The notes beneath the pieces are model-generated. The model was given only the letters and a program-made list of their open reading frames with translations, ran no database searches and was not told the origin of the DNA. A stretch of 64,000 bases of DNA from Acanthopleura granulata (Eukaryota > Mollusca > Polyplacophora > Chitonida > Chitonidae), in contig JABBOT010000004.1 of the NCBI GenBank assembly GCA_016165875.1, positions 124,001-188,000 of the forward strand, in the 5' to 3' direction. The translations under genes were made by a program, and so were the position numbers. How positions within the stretch are numbered: position 1 is the first letter of the stretch; the number at the start of each line of letters is the position of its first letter. Positions 15,501-26,200 of the stretch are shown here, in pieces.

Positions 15501-16265
15501 AAGCCCTGTCAAACTCACCTGCCGGGTTACAATGATTTCCTCATGTTGTTCATAGCCCAGTGGACTCTGCTTCTTGTCTTTGTTATCAAATGTGATGCTA
15601 ACAGTTGCCCTGGTTATTCCAGCTTGGCCCCTCTTATACACCAATTCTTGCAGATTGCTTGCTCGCACCTTTTAACACACACAAGGCATTCTAAAGCCAA
15701 AAAAATGCATTTTCTGCATCCATCTCATCATTTAAGTTTTGTAACATTTGGCAATAACTGTGATGACAACACATACTGTACACTACAAATACGTTGCCAT
15801 GGCAGTTATGACTGATGGAAACATTACAAACTCGTCGCAAAATGGGCCCCTGGTATTGACTTGGAGACAGGGAGATCTCAGATATTAATTATGCTCATCA
15901 TGACACTGTAGTTACTATCATCATTATATAAGTCACCGTGTTGTATGAAAATGAGATAAAATAAATAAAATGTTCTTGTGTGTTCCCAACTCTAGTCTTA
16001 GTTTTAGTGGTACTCTAGTCGTTTCTTTACAATTCAGTTTTTTATTAGTGTTTTCAATAGTATGATCCAGCAGACAAATACATGTACGTAGGCCTACCTG
16101 TGTTAGATTTGATATTCCCAAGAGGAAACAGATCGAATCCAAAATATTAGATTTTCCACTCCCATTTAACCCTGTAATTGCGTTGAACAAGGGGTCGAAT
16201 CCATCGACTTCCGTACGCCGAGCGTAGGATTTGAATCCATCGATGACTACTGACTTGATGTGCAT
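518..16265 (-). CDS. SMC2: SMC2, condensin core ATPase subunit (5' 15 coding exons; gene continues past the left edge)
   Basis: SMC2 pairs with SMC4 in condensin I and II and uses ATP to compact mitotic chromosomes. Coding exons in gene order (minus strand) are 16265-16098, 15668-15519, 14496-14335, 13336-13226, 12475-12338, 10831-10754, 9798-9736, 8109-7960, 5945-5756, 4843-4789, 3288-3168, 2519-2401, 2131-1993, 1503-1357 and 722-518. They total 1996 nt, about 665 of the family's roughly 1200 residues, and every phase fits. The protein starts [14 protein letters not shown]. The Walker A motif GLNGSGKSN lies at residues 32-40 and the Q-loop glutamine in [11 protein letters not shown] at about 147. 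Charged heptad-rich coiled coil runs from about 165 to 500, followed by the hinge, which includes [14 protein letters not shown] and ends at DPAGTLTGG. The signature motif, Walker B and return coiled coil lie outside the window. I chose the ATG at 16265 because it matches the conserved family start; an in-frame ATG at 16289 would add eight residues. Identification is near certain. Confidence 0.96.
1080..1265 (-). repeat. MITE-1-like copy, degraded
   Basis: It is related to the palindromic element at 61077-61286. Shared pieces include TTTATTTGCCTCTA and the terminal TTTTTAGGTCGTTTACAG. It lies in an SMC2 intron. Confidence 0.55.
1680..1825 (+). repeat. SINE-A copy, 3' part
   Basis: The tRNA-like head is missing. 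The body carries GGTTTCTCCCAGGCTCTGCC, CATAATGCTGGCTGCC and AATATTCTTGAGTATGGC, then an AATAAATA tail. The same sequence recurs more than fifteen times in the window. Confidence 0.85.
2132..2400 (-). other. SMC2: GC-AG intron within SMC2
   Basis: The exon ending at 2401 finishes GAGGCCAG and is followed by GCAAGT, the known optimum for the rare GC donor class. The acceptor before 2131 is GTTGTAG. Joining AG to A makes the arginine of the family's ARFPxLxF stretch and keeps the frame into [14 protein letters not shown]. No GT donor nearby keeps this frame. Confidence 0.85.
2210..2380 (-). repeat. MITE-1-like fragment
   Basis: It contains the internal TTTATTTGCCTCTAAAAA segment and a terminal GGTCATTTACTAATACAG like the other MITE-1 copies. 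It lies inside the GC-AG intron of SMC2. Confidence 0.5.
2728..2883 (-). repeat. SINE-C, tRNA-derived SINE with a second type of head
   Basis: Read on the minus strand it begins CGTCTCGGTGGTCAGGTGG, an A-box-like segment, followed by a degenerate B box GGGATCAATCTC. The body then runs through GGTCATACCAAAGACTTT. This head and body differ from SINE-A. It lies in an SMC2 intron. Confidence 0.65.
3478..4018. repeat. 25-bp minisatellite, about 21 copies
   Basis: The unit is close to GCTCTGATGGAGCTGACATAT plus AGGT on the plus strand, with drift between copies. Because 25 is not a multiple of three and the minus strand lacks stops, several minus-strand frames of 96 to 119 codons stay open here. 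They encode repeated SIRAPxxxFLQSTYM-like peptides. These frames are by-products of the repeat and not genes. Confidence 0.85.
4721..4734. repeat. G14 homopolymer
   Basis: An uninterrupted run of 14 G lies in an SMC2 intron, 55 bp from the exon that ends at 4789. A similar G12 run lies near 35306-35317. Confidence 0.9.
4855..5045 (-). repeat. SINE-D body fragment
   Basis: It is the reverse complement of the body of the element at 62477-62760. It shares the segments around TTTGTCTAAAACTCAATT and AAGTGGCTAGAAAAACC with 54880-55050. The tRNA-like head is absent. It lies in an SMC2 intron. Confidence 0.6.
6953..7099. repeat. MITE-2 copy with terminal inverted repeats
   Basis: It starts CCATCCTTAAAAAATTGTTT and ends with the near inverse, ACAAACATATTTTTATGGAT. 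Inside are the shared blocks AATAGGGTTGGTTGGCAGGG and GGGGTCAGTCGGGTTACAC. Related copies lie at 13970-14186 and 19260-19478. Confidence 0.75.
7263..7533 (-). repeat. SINE-A copy, near full length
   Basis: On the minus strand it runs from the tRNA-like head, with a B box in GTGAGTTCAAGTCCAGCTC, through GGTTTCCTCCTATCATAATG and GAATGTTCTTGAGTGTGGCG to an AATAAATAAATT tail. It lies in an SMC2 intron. Confidence 0.85.
8180..8400 (-). repeat. SINE-A copy, near full length
   Basis: It begins 70 bp from the SMC2 exon that starts at 8109, in the same orientation as the gene. It keeps the head segment with TTAGCGCGCTAGTGAGC and the CGGTATAAAACACCAGTC end. Confidence 0.85.
8550..9115. repeat. possible TIR-bounded element
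   Basis: CTTTAAAGAGACTG near 8550 has an inverted partner, GTAGTCTCTTTAAA, near 9100. The interior has no recognisable coding sequence. It is supported only by the terminal match. Confidence 0.35.
9141..9478. repeat. MITE-3 copy
   Basis: It is homologous along its length to 38249-38580. Shared blocks are TATGGTCATCATT/TATGGTCATTATT, TTTTTACAATGATTAAAATG, TTTTTGGACCAT and TATGGTTCAAAAAGTA. It lies in an SMC2 intron and has no coding capacity. Confidence 0.7.
10165..10322. repeat. MITE-1 copy, truncated
   Basis: It opens with the family terminus TTACTGTAAATGACCTAAAG and keeps the internal CAGAAGGGTATCATCCAA and AAACAAACCTCAAAACAACT. The opposite terminus is missing. Confidence 0.7.
13970..14186. 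repeat. MITE-2 copy
   Basis: It has the AAAATAGGGTCAGTCGATAGGG and GGTAGGTCGAGTTACCTC blocks and ends AACATATTTTCAGTGATGGC. It lies between SMC2 exons 3 and 4. Confidence 0.65.
14917..15121. repeat. MITE-1 copy, full length and palindromic
   Basis: It begins TACCCTAAATGACATAAAAT and ends with the inverse, ATTTTAGGTCATTTAGGGTA, bounding about 205 bp. Between them are the AAACCTCAAAATACATTTCT and AATCAGCGACTTAGTCATGA blocks seen in other copies. It lies in an SMC2 intron. Confidence 0.8.
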
Positions 16266-16355
16266 TTTCAGTTGTACAAGAAAAAGCACTATAATTTCAT
16301 TATCCTTCTCCTTATTTCACAACTGAATCTGGCGCTTAAACTGTAAAAACAGCAG

Positions 16356-16367
16356 AGCGCATGCGCT
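16356..16367. promoter_or_regulatory. NRF1-type palindrome in the SMC2/DPH2 shared promoter
   Basis: AGCGCATGCGCT is a perfect 12-bp palindrome containing GCGCATGCGC, the consensus core of the NRF1 site. It lies 91 bp upstream of the SMC2 ATG and just before the likely DPH2 leader exon. A possible ETS-type ATCCGGTT follows at about 16376. No TATA box is obvious. Binding is inferred from the motif only. Confidence 0.7.
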
Positions 16368-16384
16368 AAGTCTACATCCGGTTG

Positions 16385-16484
16385 AAAACAAGATGGCAGC
16401 TCCCCTGGCGCTGATCATCTGGCTGCCCAGCATGACATGAAAGTGTAACAAGATAAGAAGAACAAACCTTTCGGGAGTAAAACG
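16385..16484 (+). other. DPH2: probable non-coding leader exon of DPH2, with a uORF
   Basis: The stretch ends AAAACG|GTAAGT, a strong donor at 16485. The first coding exon of DPH2 starts just after an acceptor at 20253, so an upstream leader exon is needed. This position, facing SMC2 and beside the NRF1 palindrome, is the best candidate. It holds a short upstream reading frame at 16393-16440 (MAAPLALIIWLPSMT, then TGA). The transcription start is not determined, so the left border is approximate. Confidence 0.5.
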
Positions 16485-16790
16485 GTAAGTGTGGACGTCA
16501 GTTAGTGAGGAAATACGTGTACATACGTGTGTGACGTGATTATATTTGAGCTGGTGACTAATGAGGCGAATGGAGGTAAGGCCCGACATAATCTTGTGGG
16601 TGGGGATCACGTTGTCAGTCAGCCTCACTATCCGACCTACCTGGTTCAAAGCCAACTGGATCTGAAGCCAGGGGCCAAACACTCTACGTGCATAATTTAA
16701 TTTTCTACCAAGTGTCCTTTTCCTGAAACGAGCCGGTTCTTAAAATACCATATTTTAATAGTGAGGGGTAAATAAACTTGTTATTTTTTC

Positions 16791-17124
16791 ATTTATTTCA
16801 TCAGTGTTACTCTTACAAGTATATTTCACTTATATGACGTTTAAAGGCAATATTTCAGCAGGAAACCGGGAAACACATGAGGAAACGCACTACCATCCGC
16901 AGGTTGCTGACAGACTTTTCTACATATGCCTAAAGGGGAAACCAGCTTGAGCTGGACTTAACGCTCAGCGTGGCAGAGTTGGTTAGCGTGATAATGCAGT
17001 GTAAAGATCCAGGTGCCTCTCACCAATGCGATCGCTGTGAGCTCAAGTCCCACTCCAGCTGGATTCCTCTCTGGCCATATGTGGGAAGCGGCTGCAGGAA
17101 CCTGCAGATGGTCGTGGGTTTCAC
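16791..17124. repeat. two SINE-A copies head to head
   Basis: 16791-16962 is a minus-oriented copy and 16963-17124 a plus-oriented copy, joined at their tRNA-like ends. The right copy keeps an A-box-like TGGCAGAGTTGGTTAGCG and a B-box-like GAGCTCAAGTCCC. It lies in the DPH2 leader intron. Confidence 0.75.
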
Positions 17125-19050
17125 TGACAATGGAAAGGTGGCATGTTTTTTAATCTTGTGAGGTGGCCCTAGTGTAAAGCAGGATCTTACGCTGTCAAAA
17201 ATTGATTGTTTATTCTACAATGTTACAATGTATCACTTTCTATTGTGAGGCCTTGGTTAATTTATTGTTAGATTCTCATGACGTCAGCTTTTGAAAATGA
17301 TGATGCTGTTGGCTGTTATTAATTATTTATTATTTGGACCAACTGGCAGACCTTTACGTGAGAATGCAACCGACCCCTCACAACTTGTACAAAGATACCT
17401 TGTCATACTACTGAGGACTCCATATTATAAAATGGATAGATACAGCATTGTGGAGGAAGAAAAAGTGAAAGGGATACCTTAAGCTTTAAGATAGCTTTGT
17501 GCAAGTGGACACCAGTCAATATCTTGAGTGGGGTTCAATGTGCATCAAATGTGCTAATAATTTAATCACCTCTGTCAAGGTGAGACATTTTTTTGTGACT
17601 GAAGTAGTGTAATTTTATCATGTATCCCCTGCAAAAGAAAACACTCAAAGATTCATAGAAACCAGATTTTAATGTTTGAAAATAGGCAATTCTGGAAAAT
17701 CTCTTTAAACAGTGAAAATAACCAACTCAAAATCATTAAAATTTCAATACATTTAAATGAGAGATCACAAATAAATCACAGCATGTACATAATCTTGTGT
17801 AAAGTCATTGAAAATCAGGACAGGAATACAATATGGCGTGTGGTACAATAGACCATATTGCATCAGTTAATGTCAATACAGATTGTCCAACGTTATGCTC
17901 TTGTCTGTTGTTGTTGTCTGATGTCATGCTCTCATCTACTGTTATTGTTGCCTTTTCATTTGAAGTTTTTGGCAACACGTACTTTTTAATATCAACGGCT
18001 GCCTTGGAATAAAGTTCAGTTTTAAGGGAAGATATTTCAAAAGCGTCGGAGTGGTTAATAGCTATCCACAGTTGCTAGTGCTGAACAAGGAGTTGGTTTA
18101 TTACGCATTGTATGTGATCATTTATGCATGTGAGAAACGTTGCACATACCACTGCCAAACTGTCAGCTTCAAAAAATGATTTTGCCAAAGGGTTGGCCAA
18201 TACCTTCGATTGATCACCTATGACCCTGCCAATGCAGATGATCGTCATTTTCTGTCAGCGCAGGGATTTGCAACAAACATGGAGCCCATTGGAAACACAG
18301 GTTACATTGTTCCCATACAGTCAAGCAACTAAATACACTCTTTAATAGTATAATATGGTACCAGAAGTAACTGCATTAGAGGCATTGAGAGTAAGATAAA
18401 TGTTGGTCACAATTACGAATTGGCGGCTTTACCGGTTTTGAATTGAATTAGAAACTTCTTTGCTGACAACATCAGATTATGGTATGGATCTTAAGTGAAT
18501 TGTGAGTCATGTCCCTTTTCTAAAAATCGGCAAATAATTAAAGCAGTGCGTTATTATTATTGGCAAAAGTAGTAATGCGCGGCTCGTGAGAATCAAACTA
18601 TCAATGAACAGAGGCCTAATGTTGCGCCGTCTTTAATGTGACGTCATTATAGTGTGCTGGGAAAGGAACACTTGACATCAACAAAATGACACCACATTCC
18701 TGCTGTTGGCATTTGAGAGGTCCCCATTTCTTGCCACAACAGTCTGCAGTCTTTTGAAATAAATCATGGATTACATTGACCTGCACCTTGTTTTGACTGT
18801 ATTTTTACAGTAAATTATTAAGCGTAAGTTTATTGTTGACAGTGTTGTTAAAGCAGTCTCGCATTGCTTCTTTCTTTCATGGTAACTGTAAGTCTAGTGC
18901 ACTTTTATCGTGCTTCACCTTGACCCATTCATTTAGCGACCTTGATCTCGGTAATGGCCGCCTCCACATACACACTGACCTCAGGAGTAAAACTCTTCCT
19001 TTTTGAAGGCCGTGGGTTTCTTATTGACACTGGTACAAATGACATATACA
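17125..19050. other. DPH2 leader intron, no gene seen
   Basis: There is no convincing exon. Segments near 17165-17285 and 18659-18790 resemble segments near 24085-24245 and 25143-25275 in a later DPH2 intron, which suggests two copies of an unclassified dispersed element. Confidence 0.4.
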
Positions 19051-19109
19051 TATATAGTGAAATATCCTTGAGTACGGTGTAAAACACCAATCAAGTAAAT
19101 AAATCAAAT
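19051..19109 (+). repeat. SINE-A 3' tail fragment
   Basis: GTGAAATATCCTTGAGTACG, then GTAAAACACCAATCAAGTAA and an AATAAATC tail. Confidence 0.8.
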
Positions 19110-19259
19110 ATAAATATGTATTGTCTACAGAGCTCACTTCGTTCATTCAGTGAACGTCATTCACTGTTATATCGTACAATATGTGGCAACAACAAGGCTA
19201 GGACTTAGCATCGAGTTTTTACAATTTAGAGTAAAACAACTCAAGATAATGGCATATAG

Positions 19260-19478
19260 GGCCATCCTTAAAATATTGTCCATTGGGCGTAACTCAACCC
19301 TGTGCGAAAAAACAGGGTCGGATGATTGGTAGGGAATTCTTTTTTTTTTCTGGCTCTTCTAAAAGATAGGGATTTTAGATAAATTAACATGGAGAAAAAA
19401 TAAAAAAGTCTTTTGAGTAGGCCCTTTTTTGAAGGGTTGGTCGGGGTACGCCCAACAAACATATTTTTAAGAATGGCT
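19260..19478. repeat. MITE-2 copy, best preserved
   Basis: The left end GCCATCCTTAAAATATTGTC and the right end AACATATTTTTAAGAATGGC form terminal inverted repeats. The match extends inwards as TTGGGCGTAACTCAACCCTG against GGTCGGGGTACGCCCAACAA. It lies in the DPH2 leader intron. Confidence 0.8.
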
Positions 19479-20257
19479 GAAATCCGATCTTAGGTGCAAT
19501 AGTGCACCTCTCACTTCTTCAAGTTATAATGTGTTTCATGTTTTAAAATGTTGATCTTCTGATTGAGGACTTTTATCAGTAAATATCTTCAAAATTATGT
19601 CATATGGTCTTCAGAAAGTTTCACTGAAAATGCCCAGTGTGTATTCGGACTTACCTGTACCCTGAAATCCCACAGACGAACTGTCGAGTAGCGGGGTGGG
19701 GAGTGGAGGAATGTGTGCACTCCATTTGCACTCCCTCTAGGCTTAGACTCTACACGTCTGTGTGACTTGACCTTGTACTTTAATATTGGCCACAGAGACA
19801 CTACTTGGTTAACTCAGGTCAGGTATACTTTTTCGCTCGAAGCATAGCATTTTCTTGCCCAAACATAAAATTCTACACACATGTAGTGATGTATATCTGC
19901 TCTAGACTCAGCCACAAGTTCAAGTCCTGACTGCCCTGGTACTCTCAGGGTGTATCTCAGCCAAATCTTGGCGAACACACTGACTTCACCCAGACAAGTT
20001 AGTCTGTTGGAATTTTCATTAGAAGGTCACCAGCCACGCCCAAATCCCAAGTCTGAGACTCTCCATTACATCACAGTGGAGACTAACAGGTTGCACCTTT
20101 TATAAGCACTCCATACGCTCACATACATGTGGTAACATCACCCCTCCCCATCGACATACATAATTTTGTAAGCCTAAGGTTAGTCTGATCTGGGTTTGCT
20201 ATTATCGAGGTAATGAACATGAAATAATGTTGAATTTATTCCCTGTTTTACAGTAAA

Positions 20258-23200
20258 ATGGCTGCAATTGCTTTTAGCTCTGATGCTGCTGAGCCAATCA
20301 GAAGAAGTGTTTCATCAGGGAGAGGTCAGATGCGGACTGGCGAGAATATACAAGAATTTTATGAGCTTGACAAGTGTGAGAAATGGATTAATACCCACCA
20401 GCTGAAGAGGGTGAGAGGATTAATATGAGTGAATAGGGGAGTTTCGACTCCCCTCTTTTATGGTTGGAGGTAAAGAAATGATATGCTGCTTCATGTGACC
20501 TGTCAAAAATGTTCGGCAACCTTTGTTAACATTAAATTACGGATCGTCTGTCTCACCCTGTTCCGAAGGGAAAATGACACCTCCTTCCAGCACAAACTTC
20601 TTTCACAAATGTGAAAAGTTTTCTCCATTGTTCGTCAACTCTAAATAACTTTTTGTAAGACTTCTTTCAGACACCTGTGTTATAGTAAAGGCTGTCAAAA
20701 CTATTTGCCTAACATTTCCGACAAGTCACATAGTATGGTAGGGCTTCTTTTACCTCCAGAAATAACAGAATTCGAAATCAAAACTCCTTTATTGATTTTG
20801 CTGTTTTGGTATTTTGAAGAGGTCTGGTAGGGAAGCAAACATTACATGTACTAGTGTCATGTTTCTGTGACAATATAGGTGCAGGTATGTATTCTAATGT
20901 GTACAGCCACGGTAGCTGAGGGACTTTGAAAATGGTTTTATGATTAATTGGAAATAAGCCCTGTTTACAAATTACTGTATCTCATCTAAAGTTAGGCATA
21001 TTGCAAGGGACAGATTTTGCTTGATTCTGATTGATTCATCGACCTTATTGGGTCATTTAAGTGTGTTTTTTTCTGAAATTTGATTAACATCTTGTCAAAA
21101 AAAATAACTGTTGGCATCTGAAGTATGATTAATTATTATTGATTTTTACAACACAGAAACAGCTTTTGTGGCATGGTTTCCAGTGATGTGGTAGGCCTTC
21201 GAAAGGGCATAACTGAAAAGTACAAAATTTATGTGGTAGTCTTTTAAATGGTCCAGTTTTTTACTCTTTCAATGTAAGGTCACAGTGATTTATAGGAAAT
21301 ACGTAAAAAAGCAATAAATGTTTCTCTAAGATTTACACACCAGTTAAAACCTGCCAAGTAGGAAATGTATTTTCTTTCTGACTGTTGACAAATTAAATAC
21401 CATGTATTTCAATGACGGAGTCGGGGAAGATCACCTTATTTCTCTGATGTCCGAAAGGAAGTTGTCTCCCTTCTTCTGCACAAGCATAAAAATGTATGTA
21501 GGGTTGGTCCATATGTAGAAATGCCTTTAAATGATGTTTTAAATGAACAGTATTATTCCTGAAGATTTTACCTACAAATGGTTAAAGTTCTTTTTCTGGT
21601 TGTGATTATTCTCAATGAAAAAAAGATAATACATGAGCAAGTAAAAATGATCGGTCATCATGTGCTCGAGTCGATAGTGATAGCCAGTTTTTGGTCTGAT
21701 AGTACAGGATGGCCATCTCTTTGGGAATTATAGCCAATCAGAATTTGCTTGTCAAATTACTACATTGCTGTCGAAAGTGACAGCACTCTAAACCCCTAAA
21801 AGTTGACTCATTTTATTCACTGTAAAATAGCTATGCTTATGTAATGAAAAAGTGAAGGCAAAATTGATAACCTGGCGTATGAAAAATACCAACCTTTCTG
21901 AAATATGAAATAGCTGGAATTTAAATTTTGGGATTGTTTTACATATATTTATTTTTACCCAGACCCTGAAAAAAGGGATTTTACCCAGCTAAAATAATGT
22001 CCTCATTTTGATAGTTATTATTTACTTATTTATTTGTGTATTTTTGCCATAATCAAGAATGTTGTATGATGATGGCCAGTGTTATGGCACACCTTCCCAC
22101 ATGCAGAAAGAAAGCCAGCCTAACGTGGTCTTCCAAGTGACAGACCGTTTTCACTATTCAGAACATTGGTAATTAAAGTTCTTGTAGTTCACTCTATATG
22201 TGATGTCAAAAGTCTAAAGGGTTGACCATCCACAATATTTACATGAAGTTAAAAGATTATCCTTGGATGTACAGTGGTTGAAATACTTAATGTTTTTACT
22301 CAGTTTTTTTTTTTTTTACCTACCATATTCTCCAGAATAAAGTTTGACTAACTGCGAGTGACACTGCAGCATGCCAAAGTTTCGTGTAAGGGCAACGGCT
22401 ACAGAAGAGTGGAGAAAGCTTTAATGTGTAATCACCCTTTTTCATACATTACCTGTCAGTGATCTGTCATGGCATAGCTAAGATGGCTGCCACTTATCCT
22501 AAATGACCTTAAATTTCATCCATGACAAAACTGCTCATATTTCCTGAGAGTTCTGTTGACTGTAGAGAGGTGGTTTGAAGCTTGTTTTGAATGTCCTACT
22601 GGAAAAGTGTAAGTTTCATCTCCTGAAGTAGTATTTTGTGGCATTTATTTGCCTCTAAAAATGTGCATTTTTGGACGAAATTTAGGTCATGTACATTTGG
22701 TCCTTTAGAATTGAAAATTTAACTTGTTTGGGATTTAAAGCACGTGAAAAAGCCTGTTATTGATAAATTTAAAACCTTGAATCCATCTGTGGGTTAGCGC
22801 ACTAATATGACAAATGACCAATTGGTCTATCATCAGTGTGATTGCTGTTCAAGTCCAGCATGGGCTGATTTCCTCTGCGGTTATACATTGGAAGATCCGC
22901 CAACAATCTGCCCATGGTCGTGGGTTTCCTCCCACCATAATCCTTGCGGCTGTCAGACTGTGGTATAAGTGAAATATTCTTGAAGACAGCATTGAACACC
23001 AATCATATAAATAAATAAACTGAGTTCATCATCTTTTCACTTGGTTTGGTCTGTTTCACTCTTACAGGTCTGCCAAACGCCATAACCAGTACTAAAAGAA
23101 CATGACTGTATATTTTTAAAACAAAAAGGCTTTGAAGGATTTTAATGTCAGCTAAGAGAGACAATCAGCTGTTTTGTTAAAAGGAAAAAAATGACCAAAG

Positions 23201-26200
23201 ATTGCATTTGTTTCTTGTTTTAGGTTGCACTTCAGTTTCCTGATGAGTTACTTGTAGATTCAACAAAAGTTGCTGGATATCTGAAACATGCAACATTGGC
23301 AGATGTTTTTATTCTTGGTGATACTTCTTATGGAAGGTAATAAAAAGTTTTGATAAGTGAGAAAAATTGTTTTATTGGTTTAATTAGAGGTTTGGCCCTC
23401 GGGCGAGTACAGGGAAAACTGTGGAGAGTAGAATGTTGAAACTTCGCAGGATAACCCTTCTGGGGTTGATGTATTGTATATCCCAAGGCTGGCTCAGTTG
23501 GTTGTTTGACACAGCAGTCATTTTGAATGTTAATGAAAGTCTTTAAAGAACTTCTCCAAAACAACTGAATGGATTTTTCTCAAATAAGAAATTTCAATAT
23601 AACTTCTCTCAAATATGTTCTCAAGCTCTTGATACAATTGGGTTTGGTTTTTATGCAGATAAGCTCTGGCTGACATCTTGAAAGTGTCATGTGAAATGGC
23701 TTCACTAACATTCACAATTTTGTTAAAAAAATTGTGAGTTTATATGTAAGGTAACAAAATGTGGAAGAAGTTGTCAAGATATTGCCGAAAAACTGTGAAA
23801 AAATCTCCTATTTACTTAACACGAGAGCTTTTTGACATGAAATTCTGTCCTTGGTTAAGTCAGTAGTACACCGAGAAAGTGTAATCTTGATATCCTTTGC
23901 AGGCAGCAGCCTGCTGAAAACATTTGAATCTTGTCCACTTCAGCGGCTGAGACTGATGAAGCCCTATGGTTAAGAACATTTTTGCAACTCAAACAGAAGG
24001 GTCAGACATTTACTTTTTATGGCATAAACTAAGTAATAGAAGACAAACAACATTACCTTTTCATAAATTCTTTAAATGGCAATGCAGCATTTTTTAATGT
24101 CGTGGTGGTACTAGTGTGAAGCAGTGTGTCATCATTATGTCAAACTTTGATTGTAGTACAATGTTTATAATGTGACAATGTATCAGTTTCTGTTGTAATG
24201 TGGTGCTGTCTTTAACATGATAATGCTGTTATGAGCCTGGAAACAGGGGTGCTATGTAATATTTTTGATGGTAATCTAACACAGCTTTCTCAGATTTAAG
24301 GTAAAATGGTATGGTAACCTGCTTTCGGTTGCCACAACTTTAATCTCATAACCAAAGCAACATTATTGTGAGAAATGTTTTGGTCGAGGGTTTCCTTTTG
24401 GACAGATAGTTGTGCCTGGCTCCCATCTCTGCTTCGTCAAATAGGTTTCACACATTTTGTATCAGATTATCCTTATAACCTGACTTCAACTTTAAAAGAA
24501 AGGGAATGTTTAACTGCAGCATAAGGATGTTTGACTACAATCTGTCGTAAATCCCCTGGTCAGATTGAAACCCCTTTCTACGATGCCTTGAGCAACTGCA
24601 ATCGACAGGCACATTTCCAGGACTTAAAGAATTGCCCTATAGCCCTCTACATCATTTTCAAACATAACATGAACTTGTCCTTGATATTTGCATATTTCTG
24701 GCAAATAATTTTCTTCACTTGTTTTCACTGTCCCAATATTTCTGGCAAATAATTTTCTTCACTTGTTTTCACTGTCCCAACGAAGTGAGGCCCACCATTA
24801 CTGTGTAGCAGCAGGCGTCCATCATCAAGCAAGAAGTCTCCCACCAGACTGCCTCCTACCTTGCTTATGTTTAATTATTCTCTTTTCAAGATACGAGCAC
24901 TATGTAGGAAGGGACATCGGCTGGTGATGGCACACTAGCCCATAAAATAAAGAAATAAAATAAAGAACACCGAAATATCACCACTCTGCCAAAAGCAATG
25001 ATCTCCTTGGTTTTCTTTAAGATGGTTAAAATTTATGGCGAACAATTTTGTTTTTATGGTAACGGAATACAGGTGGCCTAAACTCAATTTTGCGAAACTG
25101 ATAGGCACACACGTTCAGCCGTTTACCATAATCTTGCATCCCTGTGGAAAGGAACATTTGATGTCAAGAAAATGAAGTCAAGGCCCTACTGCCAGGCATT
25201 TGACGGGTTCCCATTGTATATGCATTTTCTGTTTATTGTGGGAACTGGCTGTGCGACTGCAAAGCGGACTCTGGTCTTGGTATGGTTGTAGATGACATGC
25301 TGTACATATATATCCTGTGTTACAGCTGCTGTGTTGATGAAGTAGCCGCCCAGCACTACAGAGCAGACTCTATCATACACTATGGCCGCTCCTGCCTCAG
25401 CCCCACAGAGAGGCTGCCAGTGTTGTATGTATTTGGGAAAGGCACAATTGACGTGCAAGACTGTGTACAGAAGATCACCTCTACATTCACAGATATCGAG
25501 TCAAAGCTCATTTTAATGTATGATGTCATGTTTTACCATGCTGTAGGTAAGATATTTACAAAATATTATTCACCAGTGAGGTCCCAGGCTCAATTCCAGC
25601 TCAAGTTGGATGTAAAGAAATTCATAATTTTTAGGAATCAGTTGATTCCATCCCTTTATATAAATAAGTTCTGATATATCCTTGTGAATGAAAGCTGTTT
25701 CAGTGATGTGAGCTCTCTTCTTTCTTGGAATTTTTTTTTTTTTTTTTTCAGTCCCCTGTCTCATCCCACATCTTGAAGAGACGTGCAGGATGAGAGGGAT
25801 TATTTGAGTATATAAGGCAAAGGCCTTGAGGTGTCATACACACTTTGTCAGCTGACCGCATGATAGAATATGCATGATGAGCCCGAAGTAGTCTCATGCG
25901 TAAAAGATAGACTTTGTAATGTCTAGCTTCCATATTGATTTATATTCATGCATGTGTACTGGTGGGCCATTGATTCAAGTGAGGAGTGGGTGGTGGCCTA
26001 ATGGTTAAAGGTATTAAGGACACCCAAGGCACAGGTTTCAGCCCCAGAACTTGGACAGGAAATTCGTACATTATCCAGGTCTCACTGTCCATGTGGCATC
26101 CTTGGTAACGATAAGTGATCAACGACATTCGAATGATCTTGTCTACTTGTTGTCAGTTAATATAATGTTCATGCCTTTGTGTCACATGTATGAATGTTTG

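Larger units (their letters stand above)
20411..23223 (+). other. DPH2 intron 1 of the coding region, no gene seen
   Basis: It holds SINE-A and MITE-1 copies after 22021. Earlier it is AT-rich DNA with no conserved frame. The segment at 21000-21110 with TTGATTCTGATTGATT recurs near 43750, marking another low-copy dispersed repeat. Confidence 0.5.

Noticed and set aside
16317..16682. 121-codon minus-strand frame upstream of SMC2
   Set aside because: It overlaps the promoter and DPH2 leader and has no protein resemblance.
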